From positions 2,356,001 through 2,420,000 of the forward strand of contig NZ_CP157575.1 in assembly GCF_051628905.1 (NCBI RefSeq): a DNA stretch of 64,000 bases, read 5' to 3'. The translations under genes were made by a program, and so were the position numbers. Under the pieces are notes generated by a model. The model was not told where the DNA came from. It did not search any database and was given only the letters and a program-made list of their open reading frames with translations. Source of the DNA: Asaia sp037151935 (GTDB taxonomy: Bacteria; Pseudomonadota; Alphaproteobacteria; Acetobacterales; Acetobacteraceae). Below are positions 1 to 8,385 of this stretch, one piece after another. Positions within the stretch are counted from its first letter, which is position 1. Every line of letters begins with the position of its first letter.

Positions 1-234
1 CGTCTCGGCAGATCGGTCTACCCACGGAGGATTGCTGCTCGGGACGAGACGATAGAAAGATCTTTGTCTGAAAGTACCGCCGGGCAGGATTGAATACCGG
101 GTAGATGCGCCGAAGCGGGAGAATTGCCGCGCAATCGGTTCGTGGATAGTGAAAGTTTTCTTGCAAGATCCCCGCATATCTTTTCGATAAGCTCGATTTT
201 GTTTTTTGTCACGCTTCGCCGTCAAGGGTGAGTC

Positions 235-942
235 TTGTCCCGCTCCGTCCGATTGCTTGATCTGCTTCACGCCCTGCGTGGTTATCGTCAGCCTGTCAGC
301 GCGAAAAAGCTGGCGGAAATGCTCGGTGTGAGTCAGCGAACACTCTATCGCGATGTCGCCTCGCTTGTCGCTATGGGGGCGCCGATACGAGGTGAAGCAG
401 GACTCGGTTACGTTCTCGAACCGGGCTTTATGCTTCCGCCGCTCATGTTTACTTACGAAGAGATCGAAGCGCTGGTTCTCGGGGCCGATTATGTCGCCTC
501 TCACACAGACCATGCGCTGGGTCAGGCCGCGCGCAGTGCTCTGAACCGCATTGCTGCCGTGCTGCCCGAGGCGCATCGTCGCGGGGTGGAATGCGGAACA
601 CTTATGACGGGTCCGCCCACGCCCTGTGCTCCGTCGCGCATCGATCCTTCGGTGCTGCGTCAGGCCATCAGGGACGAATTCGTTCTCGTCTTGAGCTATC
701 GAGATGCGCGTGACCTGCCAAGCAGGAGGGAAGTCTGGCCCTTTGCTATGGCCTATTTTGAAAGCGCCCAGATTCTCGTGGCTTGGTGCTGCCTGCGTGG
801 GGGATATCGTCATTTCCGCCTCGACCGGATCGAGGCAGTGATTGTGACGTGCAGGCGCTATGCAAGACGCAAGGAGGGGCTCATGAAGGAGTGGCATCAG
901 TCCCGAATTGCCGAAGCCACGCCCGATGCTGACAGAAACTGA
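235..942 (+). CDS. YafY-type HTH-WYL transcriptional regulator
   Basis: DNA-binding regulator of the DeoR/YafY type. A winged helix-turn-helix lies at about residues 18-60 (segment KLAEMLGVSQRTLYRDV). A WYL ligand-sensing domain lies at about residues 145-215, ending in the family-typical AWCCLRGGYRHFRLDRIEAV. The length of 235 residues is normal for the family. The best start is a TTG at 235; no ATG fits the beginning of the HTH. The next gene, in the same direction 54 bp downstream, is a VOC-fold protein, a pairing often seen for YafY regulators, so the VOC gene is the likely target. The ligand is unknown. The 234 bases before it hold only a doubtful minus-strand reading frame. Confidence 0.85.
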   Translation: MSRSVRLLDLLHALRGYRQPVSAKKLAEMLGVSQRTLYRDVASLVAMGAPIRGEAGLGYVLEPGFMLPPLMFTYEEIEALVLGADYVASHTDHALGQAARSALNRIAAVLPEAHRRGVECGTLMTGPPTPCAPSRIDPSVLRQAIRDEFVLVLSYRDARDLPSRREVWPFAMAYFESAQILVAWCCLRGGYRHFRLDRIEAVIVTCRRYARRKEGLMKEWHQSRIAEATPDADRN

Positions 943-996
943 CATGCAGCTGGGCTAGCAAGGTTTTGCCTCCAATCGGAGAGGGGAGATAACACC

Positions 997-1365
997 ATGA
1001 ATGATAAGATTTTTTTGACGCTTTACGTGCGCGACGTTGCTGACAGCGCCCGGTTCTACGCAGCGTTGCTGGAGAGCACACCGCAGCATCTTACTGAGAA
1101 TTATGCCCAATTCGATCTCAAGCCCGGTATCGCCCTGAGCCTTTGGCGGCTGGGTGACGTCATCCCTGCCTGCGATGGCGCGGGCTGTCGTACGGAACTG
1201 AATTTCGGTGTGGAAAATGCAAAGGAGGTCGAGAAACATCACGAGCGTTATCAGGTGCTGGGCGTGACGATCCTGCAAAAGCCGATATCGCTCGATTTTG
1301 GCACTTCCATGCTGGCCTGCGACCCGGACGGTCATCGGCTGCGAGTCATCGCGCCCCCCGGCTGA
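997..1365 (+). CDS. VOC-family (glyoxalase/bleomycin-resistance fold) protein
   Basis: Small cytoplasmic protein of 122 residues with one vicinal-oxygen-chelate domain. The N-terminal pattern (FLTLYVRDVADSARFYAALL) and the C-terminal strand (SMLACDPDGHRLRVIAP) are typical. Family members bind a metal and act as glyoxalases, dioxygenases or drug-binding proteins. The usual glyoxalase metal residues are not obvious, so no substrate can be named. A purine-rich GAGAGGGGAG sequence sits just before the ATG. The gene probably forms a unit with the WYL regulator upstream. It converges with a LacI gene whose stop is 7 bases away. Confidence 0.8.
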   Translation: MNDKIFLTLYVRDVADSARFYAALLESTPQHLTENYAQFDLKPGIALSLWRLGDVIPACDGAGCRTELNFGVENAKEVEKHHERYQVLGVTILQKPISLDFGTSMLACDPDGHRLRVIAPPG

Positions 1366-1371
1366 GTGGGA

Positions 1372-2412
1372 TCAATCGAGGTTTTCCGGCGTGACGAGGC
1401 GAAATTTAGGTGCTTCGAACCCGATCAGGGAGGGAATGATCCCGAGCCTCTGCAAACAAGCGTGAAGGGCCAGCCCCGCCTGTGTTTCGGGGCTCTGGTC
1501 TATGGCAAAGGCCATGATGCCGTCGGTCAGACAGACACGCGTAATGGCATTCACCTCGTGTCCGACCCAGCAGATCTGTCGATCAGCATGGCGGCGCAGC
1601 ACATCGCCGATACGCAGATTATCGCCGCCTGCGGTATAGACCCCCACGAGATCCGGGCTTTCGATAATGGCCTGATGCAGCAGCCGTGCGGCTTCCTCAG
1701 GGTCGTCGCGATCGAACAAAACTTCGCGCAGGAAATGCGCCCCATGCGGTCTCGTAGCTATAAAGTCGGAGAACCCGTCAATGCGCTCGCGATGATTGGC
1801 ATAGGCCATCGAATGACAGAGTGCGATCAGGGCACCGGGGCGGTGTGTCAGGGTTCGGGTCAGGCAAAGCGCCGCCGTTCGTCCGGCTGCGTGATTATCG
1901 ATCCCTACATAAGGCAGTTCCGGCAGATTGCGTGCGATGAGCTGAATGATCGGCAGGTTCTGCATCGCCATTTCGCGCAGGGCGGCGAGAATATCGGGAT
2001 GGGCAGGGCAGGCGAGAATGAGCGCGGCCCGGCGATGGGGGGCATTGCGGATACGTGAGACGAAATCCGCAATGTCGTGCTCAGTGACGAAACTGCGGTG
2101 GATCACGATATCCTTGCCGAGCGACGCAGCAAGCCGTTCGAAGGCATTGCTGAGCCTTGTATAAAAAAGGGTTTCGGGACGCACGAGCAGCACGTCGATA
2201 CGCAGCACGCCCCGATGCAGAGAAGGCAGGCTCGGGAAATAATCGAGATCGCGCGCGATGGTTACGATGCGTCGGCAGGTTTCTGGCCGGACATTGCCCC
2301 GATTATTGAGCACGCGCTCGACCGTTGCCGTGCCTACACCCGCCAATGCGGCAATATCGCGAAGCGTCGCCCTCTTTTTGCGCGGCGCGTCTCCGCTAGG
2401 TGGCTCGCTCAT
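1372..2412 (-). CDS. LacI-family transcriptional regulator
   Basis: Repressor-type regulator of about 346 residues: N-terminal LacI HTH (ATLRDIAALAGVGTATVERV with the hinge beyond it) followed by a periplasmic-binding-protein-like sugar sensor domain. An ATG at 2427 is also possible, but the one at 2412 follows a good GAGGA ribosome site, so I use 2412. The gene is divergent from the three-subunit dehydrogenase that starts at 2616, and a perfect 9+9 dyad lies between them. The simplest reading is that it controls itself and the dehydrogenase in response to a sugar or polyol. It resembles the second LacI protein at 6202-7215, notably in the TVERV/TVDRV recognition helix. Confidence 0.88.
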   Translation of the reverse strand: MSEPPSGDAPRKKRATLRDIAALAGVGTATVERVLNNRGNVRPETCRRIVTIARDLDYFPSLPSLHRGVLRIDVLLVRPETLFYTRLSNAFERLAASLGKDIVIHRSFVTEHDIADFVSRIRNAPHRRAALILACPAHPDILAALREMAMQNLPIIQLIARNLPELPYVGIDNHAAGRTAALCLTRTLTHRPGALIALCHSMAYANHRERIDGFSDFIATRPHGAHFLREVLFDRDDPEEAARLLHQAIIESPDLVGVYTAGGDNLRIGDVLRRHADRQICWVGHEVNAITRVCLTDGIMAFAIDQSPETQAGLALHACLQRLGIIPSLIGFEAPKFRLVTPENLD

Positions 2413-2430
2413 GATCCGCTTCCTCATCCG

Positions 2431-2455
2431 CCGTGATGAGATCAGATCATCACGG
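2431..2455. promoter_or_regulatory. Perfect 9-bp dyad, candidate LacI operator
   Basis: CCGTGATGA at 2431-2439 is mirrored exactly by TCATCACGG at 2447-2455, with a 7-base spacer. It sits immediately upstream of the chosen LacI start and about 160 bp before the dehydrogenase small-subunit gene. Location and symmetry fit an autoregulatory operator; binding is inferred. Confidence 0.45.
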
Positions 2456-2615
2456 TGATCGCTCCCGCCTCATCCTGCCCGCTAGATTAGCCCTTAACGG
2501 TGCCTCTGCCCGATCAAACAGGCGTTACGGCGCGCCCGGCATGGATGCAGGGCGGTGATCAGACGGCATCGGACATCGAGTGGAGCGCAGAGATGCGGTG
2601 CAGAGGCGACTGAAC

Positions 2616-3146
2616 ATGAAAACCACCAGACGGCGCTTGCTCGGTTATGGCGTGGCCCTGCTGCCTCTGACCGGTATGGGATTGGCGTCAGGCGAAGGGC
2701 TGGCTTCTCCGGCGGAGGTCAGCACCTGCCCCTCGGATTTCCTTCGTATGTCTCGTCTACTCACAGGGTCGAGCGAACTGGATAGCGGCCTGGCGCCGCG
2801 TGTCTGGCAGGCGCTGATGGCAAAAGACGCAGGCTTTGCGGCGCATTATCGGCAGCTATCGGACGCGCTTTCCGCCCGTTCGGTGACGAGCTGGGCTGAT
2901 TATGTCGCCTCCGATCTGCGGGAGCAGGCGACAATCCACGCCATAGCCGTTGCGCTTGTCGGGGCCTGGTATCTCGGACGCGTCGGGCCGATGTTGCCTC
3001 GTTCGGAGACGGGTACGCCTGCTTTCATCACCTATGAAGGCGCATTGATGTGGCGCTCCACGCGCGATGTCACGGTCATTCCGAGTTATGCGCGGGGCGG
3101 GCCGGGCTTCTGGGCCGAAGCGCCTCTCTCGTTAGCAACGGACTGA
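2616..3146 (+). CDS. FAD-dependent polyol/sugar-acid dehydrogenase, small subunit
   Basis: Small subunit of a periplasmic membrane-bound flavin dehydrogenase (sorbitol dehydrogenase small-subunit family). In such enzymes it helps the catalytic subunit fold and cross the membrane by the Tat route. A twin-arginine signal is visible at the start (TTRRRLLGYG followed by a hydrophobic stretch). I chose the ATG at 2616 over an upstream GTG at 2580 because it puts the Tat motif at the N-terminus and has AGAGG before it. It is first of a tight three-gene operon; the FAD subunit starts 8 bp after its stop. Acetic acid bacteria use this architecture for sorbitol, gluconate and 2-ketogluconate oxidation; the substrate here is not known. 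Confidence 0.83.
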   Translation: MKTTRRRLLGYGVALLPLTGMGLASGEGLASPAEVSTCPSDFLRMSRLLTGSSELDSGLAPRVWQALMAKDAGFAAHYRQLSDALSARSVTSWADYVASDLREQATIHAIAVALVGAWYLGRVGPMLPRSETGTPAFITYEGALMWRSTRDVTVIPSYARGGPGFWAEAPLSLATD

Positions 3147-3153
3147 CCCGAAA

Positions 3154-4764
3154 ATGACTTCTATGGATTACGATGCCGATGTCATCGTTGTCGGCTCTGG
3201 CGTGATTGGCAGTCTTGCTGCCCATCATCTGGCGAAAAACGGCAAATCGGTCATTATTCTTGAGGCAGGTACACGCGTACCGCGCTGGAAAATTCTCGAC
3301 AGTTTTCGCGAATGCGGCAACGTCAGCACGGATGCGGGTAACCGCAACCAGCCTTACCCGAACGAGCCCTGGGCGCCGAGTTCCTTCGTGCCGGGCTATA
3401 TCACCAACCACGGTCCCGTCGAATATGTGCCCGGCATGTTGCGCATGGTGGGGGGCACGACCTGGCATTGGGGCGGCGCGTGCTGGCGTCTGCTCCCCAA
3501 TGATTTCCGCCTGAAAACGCTCTATGGGGTGGGGCGTGACTGGCCGATTGCCTATGACGATCTCGAGCCTTTCTACCATCAGGCAGAAATCGAGATGGGC
3601 GTTTCGGGTGACGATCATGCCGATTATTCAGGGCAGAACGGCGCGCCTTTTCCGCCGCGTCAGGCACCTTTCCCGGTCAGACCGCAGGCACTGGGCTATT
3701 TCAGCCAACGTTTTCGCGATCGCGTTGCCGAGGGGGGATATCCATTCACCTATCAGCCAAATGGCCGCGCGACCGATCCTTATGAAGAGCGCCCAGCCTG
3801 TGTCGGCAATAATAATTGCTCTCCGATCTGTCCGATCGGCGCGCAATATAGTGGCGACCGCCATGCAACCAAGGCCGAACGAGCCGGGGCGAAGCTGATA
3901 ACCGATGCTACCGTTTATCGGCTGGAGAAAACTCCCGATGGCAGGCGCATCGCAGCGGTGCATTATTATACGCCGGAGAAACGGTCCATCCGCCTGACGG
4001 CTCGTATGGTTCTGGTGGCGGCACACGCTCTCGAGACGCCGCGCCTTCTGCTTCTTTCCGATGTCGCCAATTCATCGAAAATGGTTGGTCGTAATCTGAT
4101 GGACCATAATGCTTTTTCGCTGGCCATGATTGCGGATGAGCCCATGTGGTCGGGTAGGGGGCCGGTGCAGCAGGGCGATGTGCTCAAATGGCGGGATGGC
4201 AGCTTTCGGCAGCAGCATGGCTGTATCCGTCATGAGGTCGGCAATTTCGTGGGTAATGTGCAGATCACCGAGCGCCTCTTGTCGCAGGGCGTGATCGGCC
4301 CGGAACTGGACGAGAAAATACGGCACATGGCCGCACGCTGGGTCTTCATGGATTCCAATATCGAAATGCTGCCCGAGCCGACAAACCGCATGACATTGAG
4401 CCCGAGCAAGCGTGATTTTTACGGCTTGCCACTCATGGACATCTATTACGACGTGAATGATTACGCCCGTGCGGCTGGAGAGGTGATCCGACAGGATTAT
4501 GCGCAGTTCCTGAAGCTGCTCGGTGGCGAAATTTTCGACCAGAATCTCACCCAGTGGGAGAACCGTGATCACCCGATGGGCACTGTCATCATGGGCCATG
4601 ATCCGCGCGATTCCGTGGTCAATGCCGAAGGGCGCAGCCATGATCATGATAATCTTTTTATTGCGACAACCGGGATTATGCCGGCGGCCTCTGTGGTCAA
4701 CCCGACTCTGACAGGATGTGCCCTGTCGCTGCGCTCCGCCTCCATCATGCTCAGGGAGATCTGA
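3154..4764 (+). CDS. GMC-type FAD dehydrogenase, large catalytic subunit
   Basis: Catalytic subunit of a three-component membrane dehydrogenase (536 residues, GMC oxidoreductase family). The FAD Rossmann motif G-S-G-V-I-G is at residues 14-19. GGTTWHWGG around residues 100-108 is typical of the gluconate/sorbitol dehydrogenase branch. A histidine in the DHPMGT motif and the NPTLT motif near the C-terminus match the GMC active site. Three cysteines at 216, 222 and 226 (C-x5-C-x3-C) occupy the region where related FAD-glucose dehydrogenases bind a 3Fe-4S cluster. It has no signal of its own and is probably carried out with the Tat-bearing small subunit. Electrons would pass to the cytochrome encoded 3 bp downstream and then to ubiquinone. 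Confidence 0.9.
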   Translation: MTSMDYDADVIVVGSGVIGSLAAHHLAKNGKSVIILEAGTRVPRWKILDSFRECGNVSTDAGNRNQPYPNEPWAPSSFVPGYITNHGPVEYVPGMLRMVGGTTWHWGGACWRLLPNDFRLKTLYGVGRDWPIAYDDLEPFYHQAEIEMGVSGDDHADYSGQNGAPFPPRQAPFPVRPQALGYFSQRFRDRVAEGGYPFTYQPNGRATDPYEERPACVGNNNCSPICPIGAQYSGDRHATKAERAGAKLITDATVYRLEKTPDGRRIAAVHYYTPEKRSIRLTARMVLVAAHALETPRLLLLSDVANSSKMVGRNLMDHNAFSLAMIADEPMWSGRGPVQQGDVLKWRDGSFRQQHGCIRHEVGNFVGNVQITERLLSQGVIGPELDEKIRHMAARWVFMDSNIEMLPEPTNRMTLSPSKRDFYGLPLMDIYYDVNDYARAAGEVIRQDYAQFLKLLGGEIFDQNLTQWENRDHPMGTVIMGHDPRDSVVNAEGRSHDHDNLFIATTGIMPAASVVNPTLTGCALSLRSASIMLREI

Positions 4765-4767
4765 GAC

Positions 4768-6186
4768 ATGCGTCTTTCTCTTGGCCGCGCTTTTCATGCC
4801 GGTCTCGCTCTGGGAACTGTGCTGCTGTCAGGCTTTCAGGCGAGAGCGAGCGATCAGACCCTTATACAGCGCGGTGCCTATCTTGCGCGTGCAGCCGATT
4901 GCGTGGCCTGTCACACAAAGCCGGGTGGCGTGGCTTTCGCAGGGGGATACGGCATCAAATCCCCTCTGGGGGTCATTTATTCGAGCAATATCACCCCTTC
5001 CCGTGCTTACGGCATAGGCGGGTGGTCGGAGGCTGCCTTCGCCGCTGCCCTGCGCGAGGGCAGATCGGCAGATGGTCATCGCCTCTATCCGGCCATGCCT
5101 TATGATTCCTATGCGGGTATGAGCGACGACGATATCCATGCGCTCTATGCGTATATGACGACCCGGATCGCGCCCGTTGACAAGGCGGTTGAGCCGATGA
5201 CGGCGCTGCGCTTTCCCTATAACTGGCGCAGCCTGATGCGCTTATGGAACTGGCTTTACCTGGATCATAAACGTTTTGCGCCGGGACCGGATGAAACACC
5301 GCTTCAGGCAAGGGGGCGCTATCTGGTCGAAAATGTCGTTCATTGCGGTACCTGCCATACCCCGCGCAATTTCATGATGGCGTCCAAGGCTGGACACAAG
5401 CTGGAAGGGGCGACGCTCGGTGGCTGGTATGCGCCTGATATCGCCGCAGGCGAAAATGGCCCGCTTGCATCATGGCGCGATGACGAAATCATGACCTATC
5501 TCGATAACGGGCATGTGCGTGACAAGGCTGTGGCTGCGGGGCCCATGGGAGAAGCGGTTGAGCACTCTTTACGTTATCTGACACATGACGATCTCGCTGC
5601 CATCGCCAGTTTTCTGCGTGAGCATAAACGGAGCGCGCGAGCCGGACAGCCTGTGGGCGCGGTTTCTGCCACAGCCCGTCTGTATGCCGTCGATTCTGCA
5701 TCTGATCGGGAAACGCGGGATCTGGCGCGGCAGGAGCGCGATGCTGACCCGGCGCCTTACGCGGATAGACGCAATTATCGCGATATAGCGGGGGGTGCTG
5801 CGCTCTACGTGGCAGCCTGTGCTTCCTGCCATCAGCTCGACGGAGCCGGGACACCGGATGATTTTTATCCTTCCCTGCGTCTGAGCCGCACCGTCAGGGC
5901 ACAACGTCCTGATAATCTGGTCATGACCATTATGGCAGGGGTGAACCGGCAGGGAGCTGATCGCACAGCGCATATGCCCGCTTTCCGTCATGATTTGACT
6001 GATCGTCAAATCCTGGCGCTCGTCAGATTCGTGACGCGCCATCTGGCGGGTACGGATACCACGCTGACCGAGGCTGAAGTCGCGAGGTTGAGAACCCTCG
6101 ATACGGAAGATTTTCCGGCCCAGTCTTTGCCGCCCGGTAGTGCCGCGTTGAACGAAAAAAGCGCCAATCAGACCCGAACGCCATGA
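4768..6186 (+). CDS. Triheme cytochrome c subunit of membrane dehydrogenase
   Basis: Membrane-anchored c-type cytochrome (472 residues) that takes electrons from the FAD subunit and reduces ubiquinone. A Sec signal covers about residues 1-28. Three CxxCH heme-binding motifs are present: C45-C48-H49, C193-C196-H197 and C351-C354-H355. Length and motif spacing match the cytochrome subunits of alcohol, sorbitol and gluconate dehydrogenases of acetic acid bacteria. It is the last gene of the operon, 3 bp after the large subunit. Its stop is followed at once by an 18-bp palindrome and the convergent LacI gene. Confidence 0.93.
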   Translation: MRLSLGRAFHAGLALGTVLLSGFQARASDQTLIQRGAYLARAADCVACHTKPGGVAFAGGYGIKSPLGVIYSSNITPSRAYGIGGWSEAAFAAALREGRSADGHRLYPAMPYDSYAGMSDDDIHALYAYMTTRIAPVDKAVEPMTALRFPYNWRSLMRLWNWLYLDHKRFAPGPDETPLQARGRYLVENVVHCGTCHTPRNFMMASKAGHKLEGATLGGWYAPDIAAGENGPLASWRDDEIMTYLDNGHVRDKAVAAGPMGEAVEHSLRYLTHDDLAAIASFLREHKRSARAGQPVGAVSATARLYAVDSASDRETRDLARQERDADPAPYADRRNYRDIAGGAALYVAACASCHQLDGAGTPDDFYPSLRLSRTVRAQRPDNLVMTIMAGVNRQGADRTAHMPAFRHDLTDRQILALVRFVTRHLAGTDTTLTEAEVARLRTLDTEDFPAQSLPPGSAALNEKSANQTRTP

Positions 6187-6187
6187 C

Positions 6188-6205
6188 CTGATATCGGGAT
6201 ATCAG
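6188..6205. repeat. 18-bp palindrome at convergent gene ends
   Basis: CTGATATC at 6188-6195 and GATATCAG at 6198-6205 are perfect inverted copies separated by two bases. The palindrome lies at the junction of the convergent cytochrome and LacI genes and overlaps the LacI stop codon. No T-run follows, so a terminator role is uncertain. Confidence 0.4.
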
Positions 6206-7215
6206 ATCGTCTCGCGTGTGTGCACGCAAAGCGGGATGAGCGGCCCATCAAGGGGGGCAGGACTGCGCCCGAGATGATGGCTCAGCGTTGAGAGCGCTGT
6301 CCGCGCTTCGAGCATGGGGTTCTGGTCAAGCACCAGATCGATCACGCCGGATTTGAGCAGGCTGGCGCGATGAAGCGTCAGCTCATGGGTGATGAAGATC
6401 AGTTTCTCTGACAGACCCAGTTTTTCGAGCAGCCGCGCAATGGCGTCGGCGCCGGTCGAGAAATGATAGATCCCGACGATGTCCCGGTGTTCCTGAAGCA
6501 AGGCATGCACGGCATCTGCCGCACGGTCGTCATTTTCGAGGCATTCCTGCGCGGGCGTCGCGCAAAGCGCGGCATAACGCTCGTCTAGCGCTGCCATGAA
6601 GCCTGCATGGCGCTCTTGATGGCCGATATAATGCATGGTGCCCGCGATCAGCGCGACGCGCCCCATGCGCGGGCCGAGAAGGCGCCCCATCATGTCGGCG
6701 GCGATGCGTCCGGCGCGAAAATTGTCCGAGCCGATATAAGCTAGTCGGTTGGGCGAGGTGATATCCGAGGCAATGGTAACGATCGGCAGTTTCTGCCCCG
6801 CCTCGGTGACCGCCTGACGGATGGCGGGATGATCGGGCAGGCACAGAACAAGCCCATCATAATCGCGGGCGAGCGTGCGAATGAGAGCGGCAGAGCGCTC
6901 CGGGTGAGAGATCGGCGAATGATGCTCGAAACACGCAATATTCTGCTCGCGATAGGCGGGCATGATGGTGCGAAAGGCGTCTTGCAGGGCGGCGTGAAAC
7001 AGATTGCCGGGGGGCTGCGTCACGACAGCGATGCGCGCCAGCCTTGCATGAAGCGTGATCAGCCTGCGTCCGTCGCCTAACTGGCGCGCGGCTTCGAGCA
7101 CGACACGCTCCTTGCTAGGCTTTACTCCCCCGCGCCCGTTGATCACTCGATCGACGGTTGCGGTCGAGACGCCTGAATGGCGGGCGATATCCTGTATCGT
7201 TGCACGCTGCGACAT
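6202..7215 (-). CDS. LacI-family transcriptional regulator
   Basis: Second LacI-type regulator of 337 residues. The HTH is at about residues 4-30 (ATIQDIARHSGVSTATVDRV) and is followed by the sugar-binding core. Segments such as ASDITSPNRLAYIGSDN belong to the periplasmic-binding fold. It is transcribed divergently from iolE and the Gfo/Idh genes, with about 135 bp between the starts. The likely role is control of that catabolic operon by a sugar or inositol-derived effector; this is context inference. The region between holds a weak TGATG/CATCA dyad (7267-7282) but no convincing LacI operator. Confidence 0.88.
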   Translation of the reverse strand: MSQRATIQDIARHSGVSTATVDRVINGRGGVKPSKERVVLEAARQLGDGRRLITLHARLARIAVVTQPPGNLFHAALQDAFRTIMPAYREQNIACFEHHSPISHPERSAALIRTLARDYDGLVLCLPDHPAIRQAVTEAGQKLPIVTIASDITSPNRLAYIGSDNFRAGRIAADMMGRLLGPRMGRVALIAGTMHYIGHQERHAGFMAALDERYAALCATPAQECLENDDRAADAVHALLQEHRDIVGIYHFSTGADAIARLLEKLGLSEKLIFITHELTLHRASLLKSGVIDLVLDQNPMLEARTALSTLSHHLGRSPAPLDGPLIPLCVHTRETI

Positions 7216-7350
7216 GAGAGACCCAACGAAAATGTGACATTATTCATGTGATGTATCTCATAGGTCTGATGCGAACACATCAATTCTGCGCGTGTCCGAC
7301 ATGCGGCCCGGACCTAGGCTCATGGCATAGACAGAATGCGGGAGCAGGCG

Positions 7351-8277
7351 ATGAGCCACCGGAAGAGTTTGCCGTCAGGGGTGAGGCTGGGATGCAGCCC
7401 CCTTTCCTGGACAAATGATGTTCTTGAAGATCTTGGCGATGACACGCCGCTCGCCCAATGCATGAGTGAGATGGCGCAAGCGGGTTATGAGGGCACGGAG
7501 CTTGGGCGCAAATACCCGCGTAATGCGGAGACTCTGGCGCCGCTTTTGACCACCCACGGGCTGGCTCTCGCTTCAGGCTGGTATTCGGGCCGACTTGCCG
7601 AACGTGAGGTCGACGAGGAATGGGAGGAGGTGGCGAGCCATGCCCAGCTTCTGCGCGCGCTGGGGTGCAAGGTTATGGTCTATGGTGAATGTGGTGCCAT
7701 GGCGCCTTCTGTCTCGCCGCTGGACGAGAAAATGTCGTGCCGTCTCACCCTGTCCGGGCAGCAGATGGCCGACTATGCGACACGTCTCGCGGCTTTCGAT
7801 GCGCGGTTGCGCCGTCATTACGGTATCAGGCTGGCCTATCACCATCACCTCATGATGGTGGCTGAAACGTTTCAGGAAATCTGCCAGCTTTTCGATGCGC
7901 TTTCTGTCGAGGTCGGGCTCTTGCTCGATACAGGTCACGCCATGGCGGCTGGCTTCGATTATCGGCGTCTGATCGACCGTTATGACTCGCGTATCTGCCA
8001 TATCCATCTCAAGGATGTACGCCCTGCTATTCTGGAGCAAGTGCGCGGGCAGGATATGAGTTTCAATGCAGCCGTGCGGGCGGGAATGTTTACGGTGCCG
8101 GGCGATGGTTGTGTCGATTTCGGGCCGCTGGCCAGTTTCGTGCTGCAGAGCGGGTATCAGGGCTGGATGATCGTCGAAGCTGAGCAGGACCCGACCATGG
8201 CGCCCCCTCTGGCTGCTGTGACACGCGCACGCCAGAATGTCGAAGCCGCGTTTGCCCCGCTTCTGCTGACGGCATGA
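7351..8277 (+). CDS. IolE-like inosose dehydratase / sugar phosphate isomerase-epimerase
   Basis: TIM-barrel enzyme of the AP-endonuclease-2/sugar isomerase family, closest by eye to myo-inosose-2 dehydratase (IolE), which removes water from 2-keto-myo-inositol. Family hallmarks seen are the N-terminal SPLSWTND, the ASGWYSGRL segment, AYHHH in mid-protein, the LLLDTGHA strand, HIHLKDVRP and the C-terminal VEAEQDP. These supply the metal ligands. I chose the ATG at 7351, which has GGGAG six bases before it, over the ATG at 7336. It leads an operon with three Gfo/Idh dehydrogenases, the last of which is IolG-like. No inositol transporter or iolB/C/D genes are in the window, so use of another cyclitol or sugar is possible. 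Confidence 0.8.
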   Translation: MSHRKSLPSGVRLGCSPLSWTNDVLEDLGDDTPLAQCMSEMAQAGYEGTELGRKYPRNAETLAPLLTTHGLALASGWYSGRLAEREVDEEWEEVASHAQLLRALGCKVMVYGECGAMAPSVSPLDEKMSCRLTLSGQQMADYATRLAAFDARLRRHYGIRLAYHHHLMMVAETFQEICQLFDALSVEVGLLLDTGHAMAAGFDYRRLIDRYDSRICHIHLKDVRPAILEQVRGQDMSFNAAVRAGMFTVPGDGCVDFGPLASFVLQSGYQGWMIVEAEQDPTMAPPLAAVTRARQNVEAAFAPLLLTA

Positions 8278-8385
8278 AACAGAACCCGGCAGGCACATGA
8301 TCTGACCGGGGCCAGCAATCCCCTCCAGAACAATGAAAATGGTGTTCCGCTCCGCAGGGTCGGGCACCATTTCGGGAGCGTTTCA

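Noticed and set aside
18..212. Minus-strand frame of 64 residues at the left end
   Set aside because: No recognised features and no clear ribosome site; it lies in the upstream region of the WYL regulator and is probably chance.
7267..7282. TGATG/CATCA dyad between lacI and iolE
   Set aside because: Five-base arms only and a random-looking spacer; too weak to call an operator.
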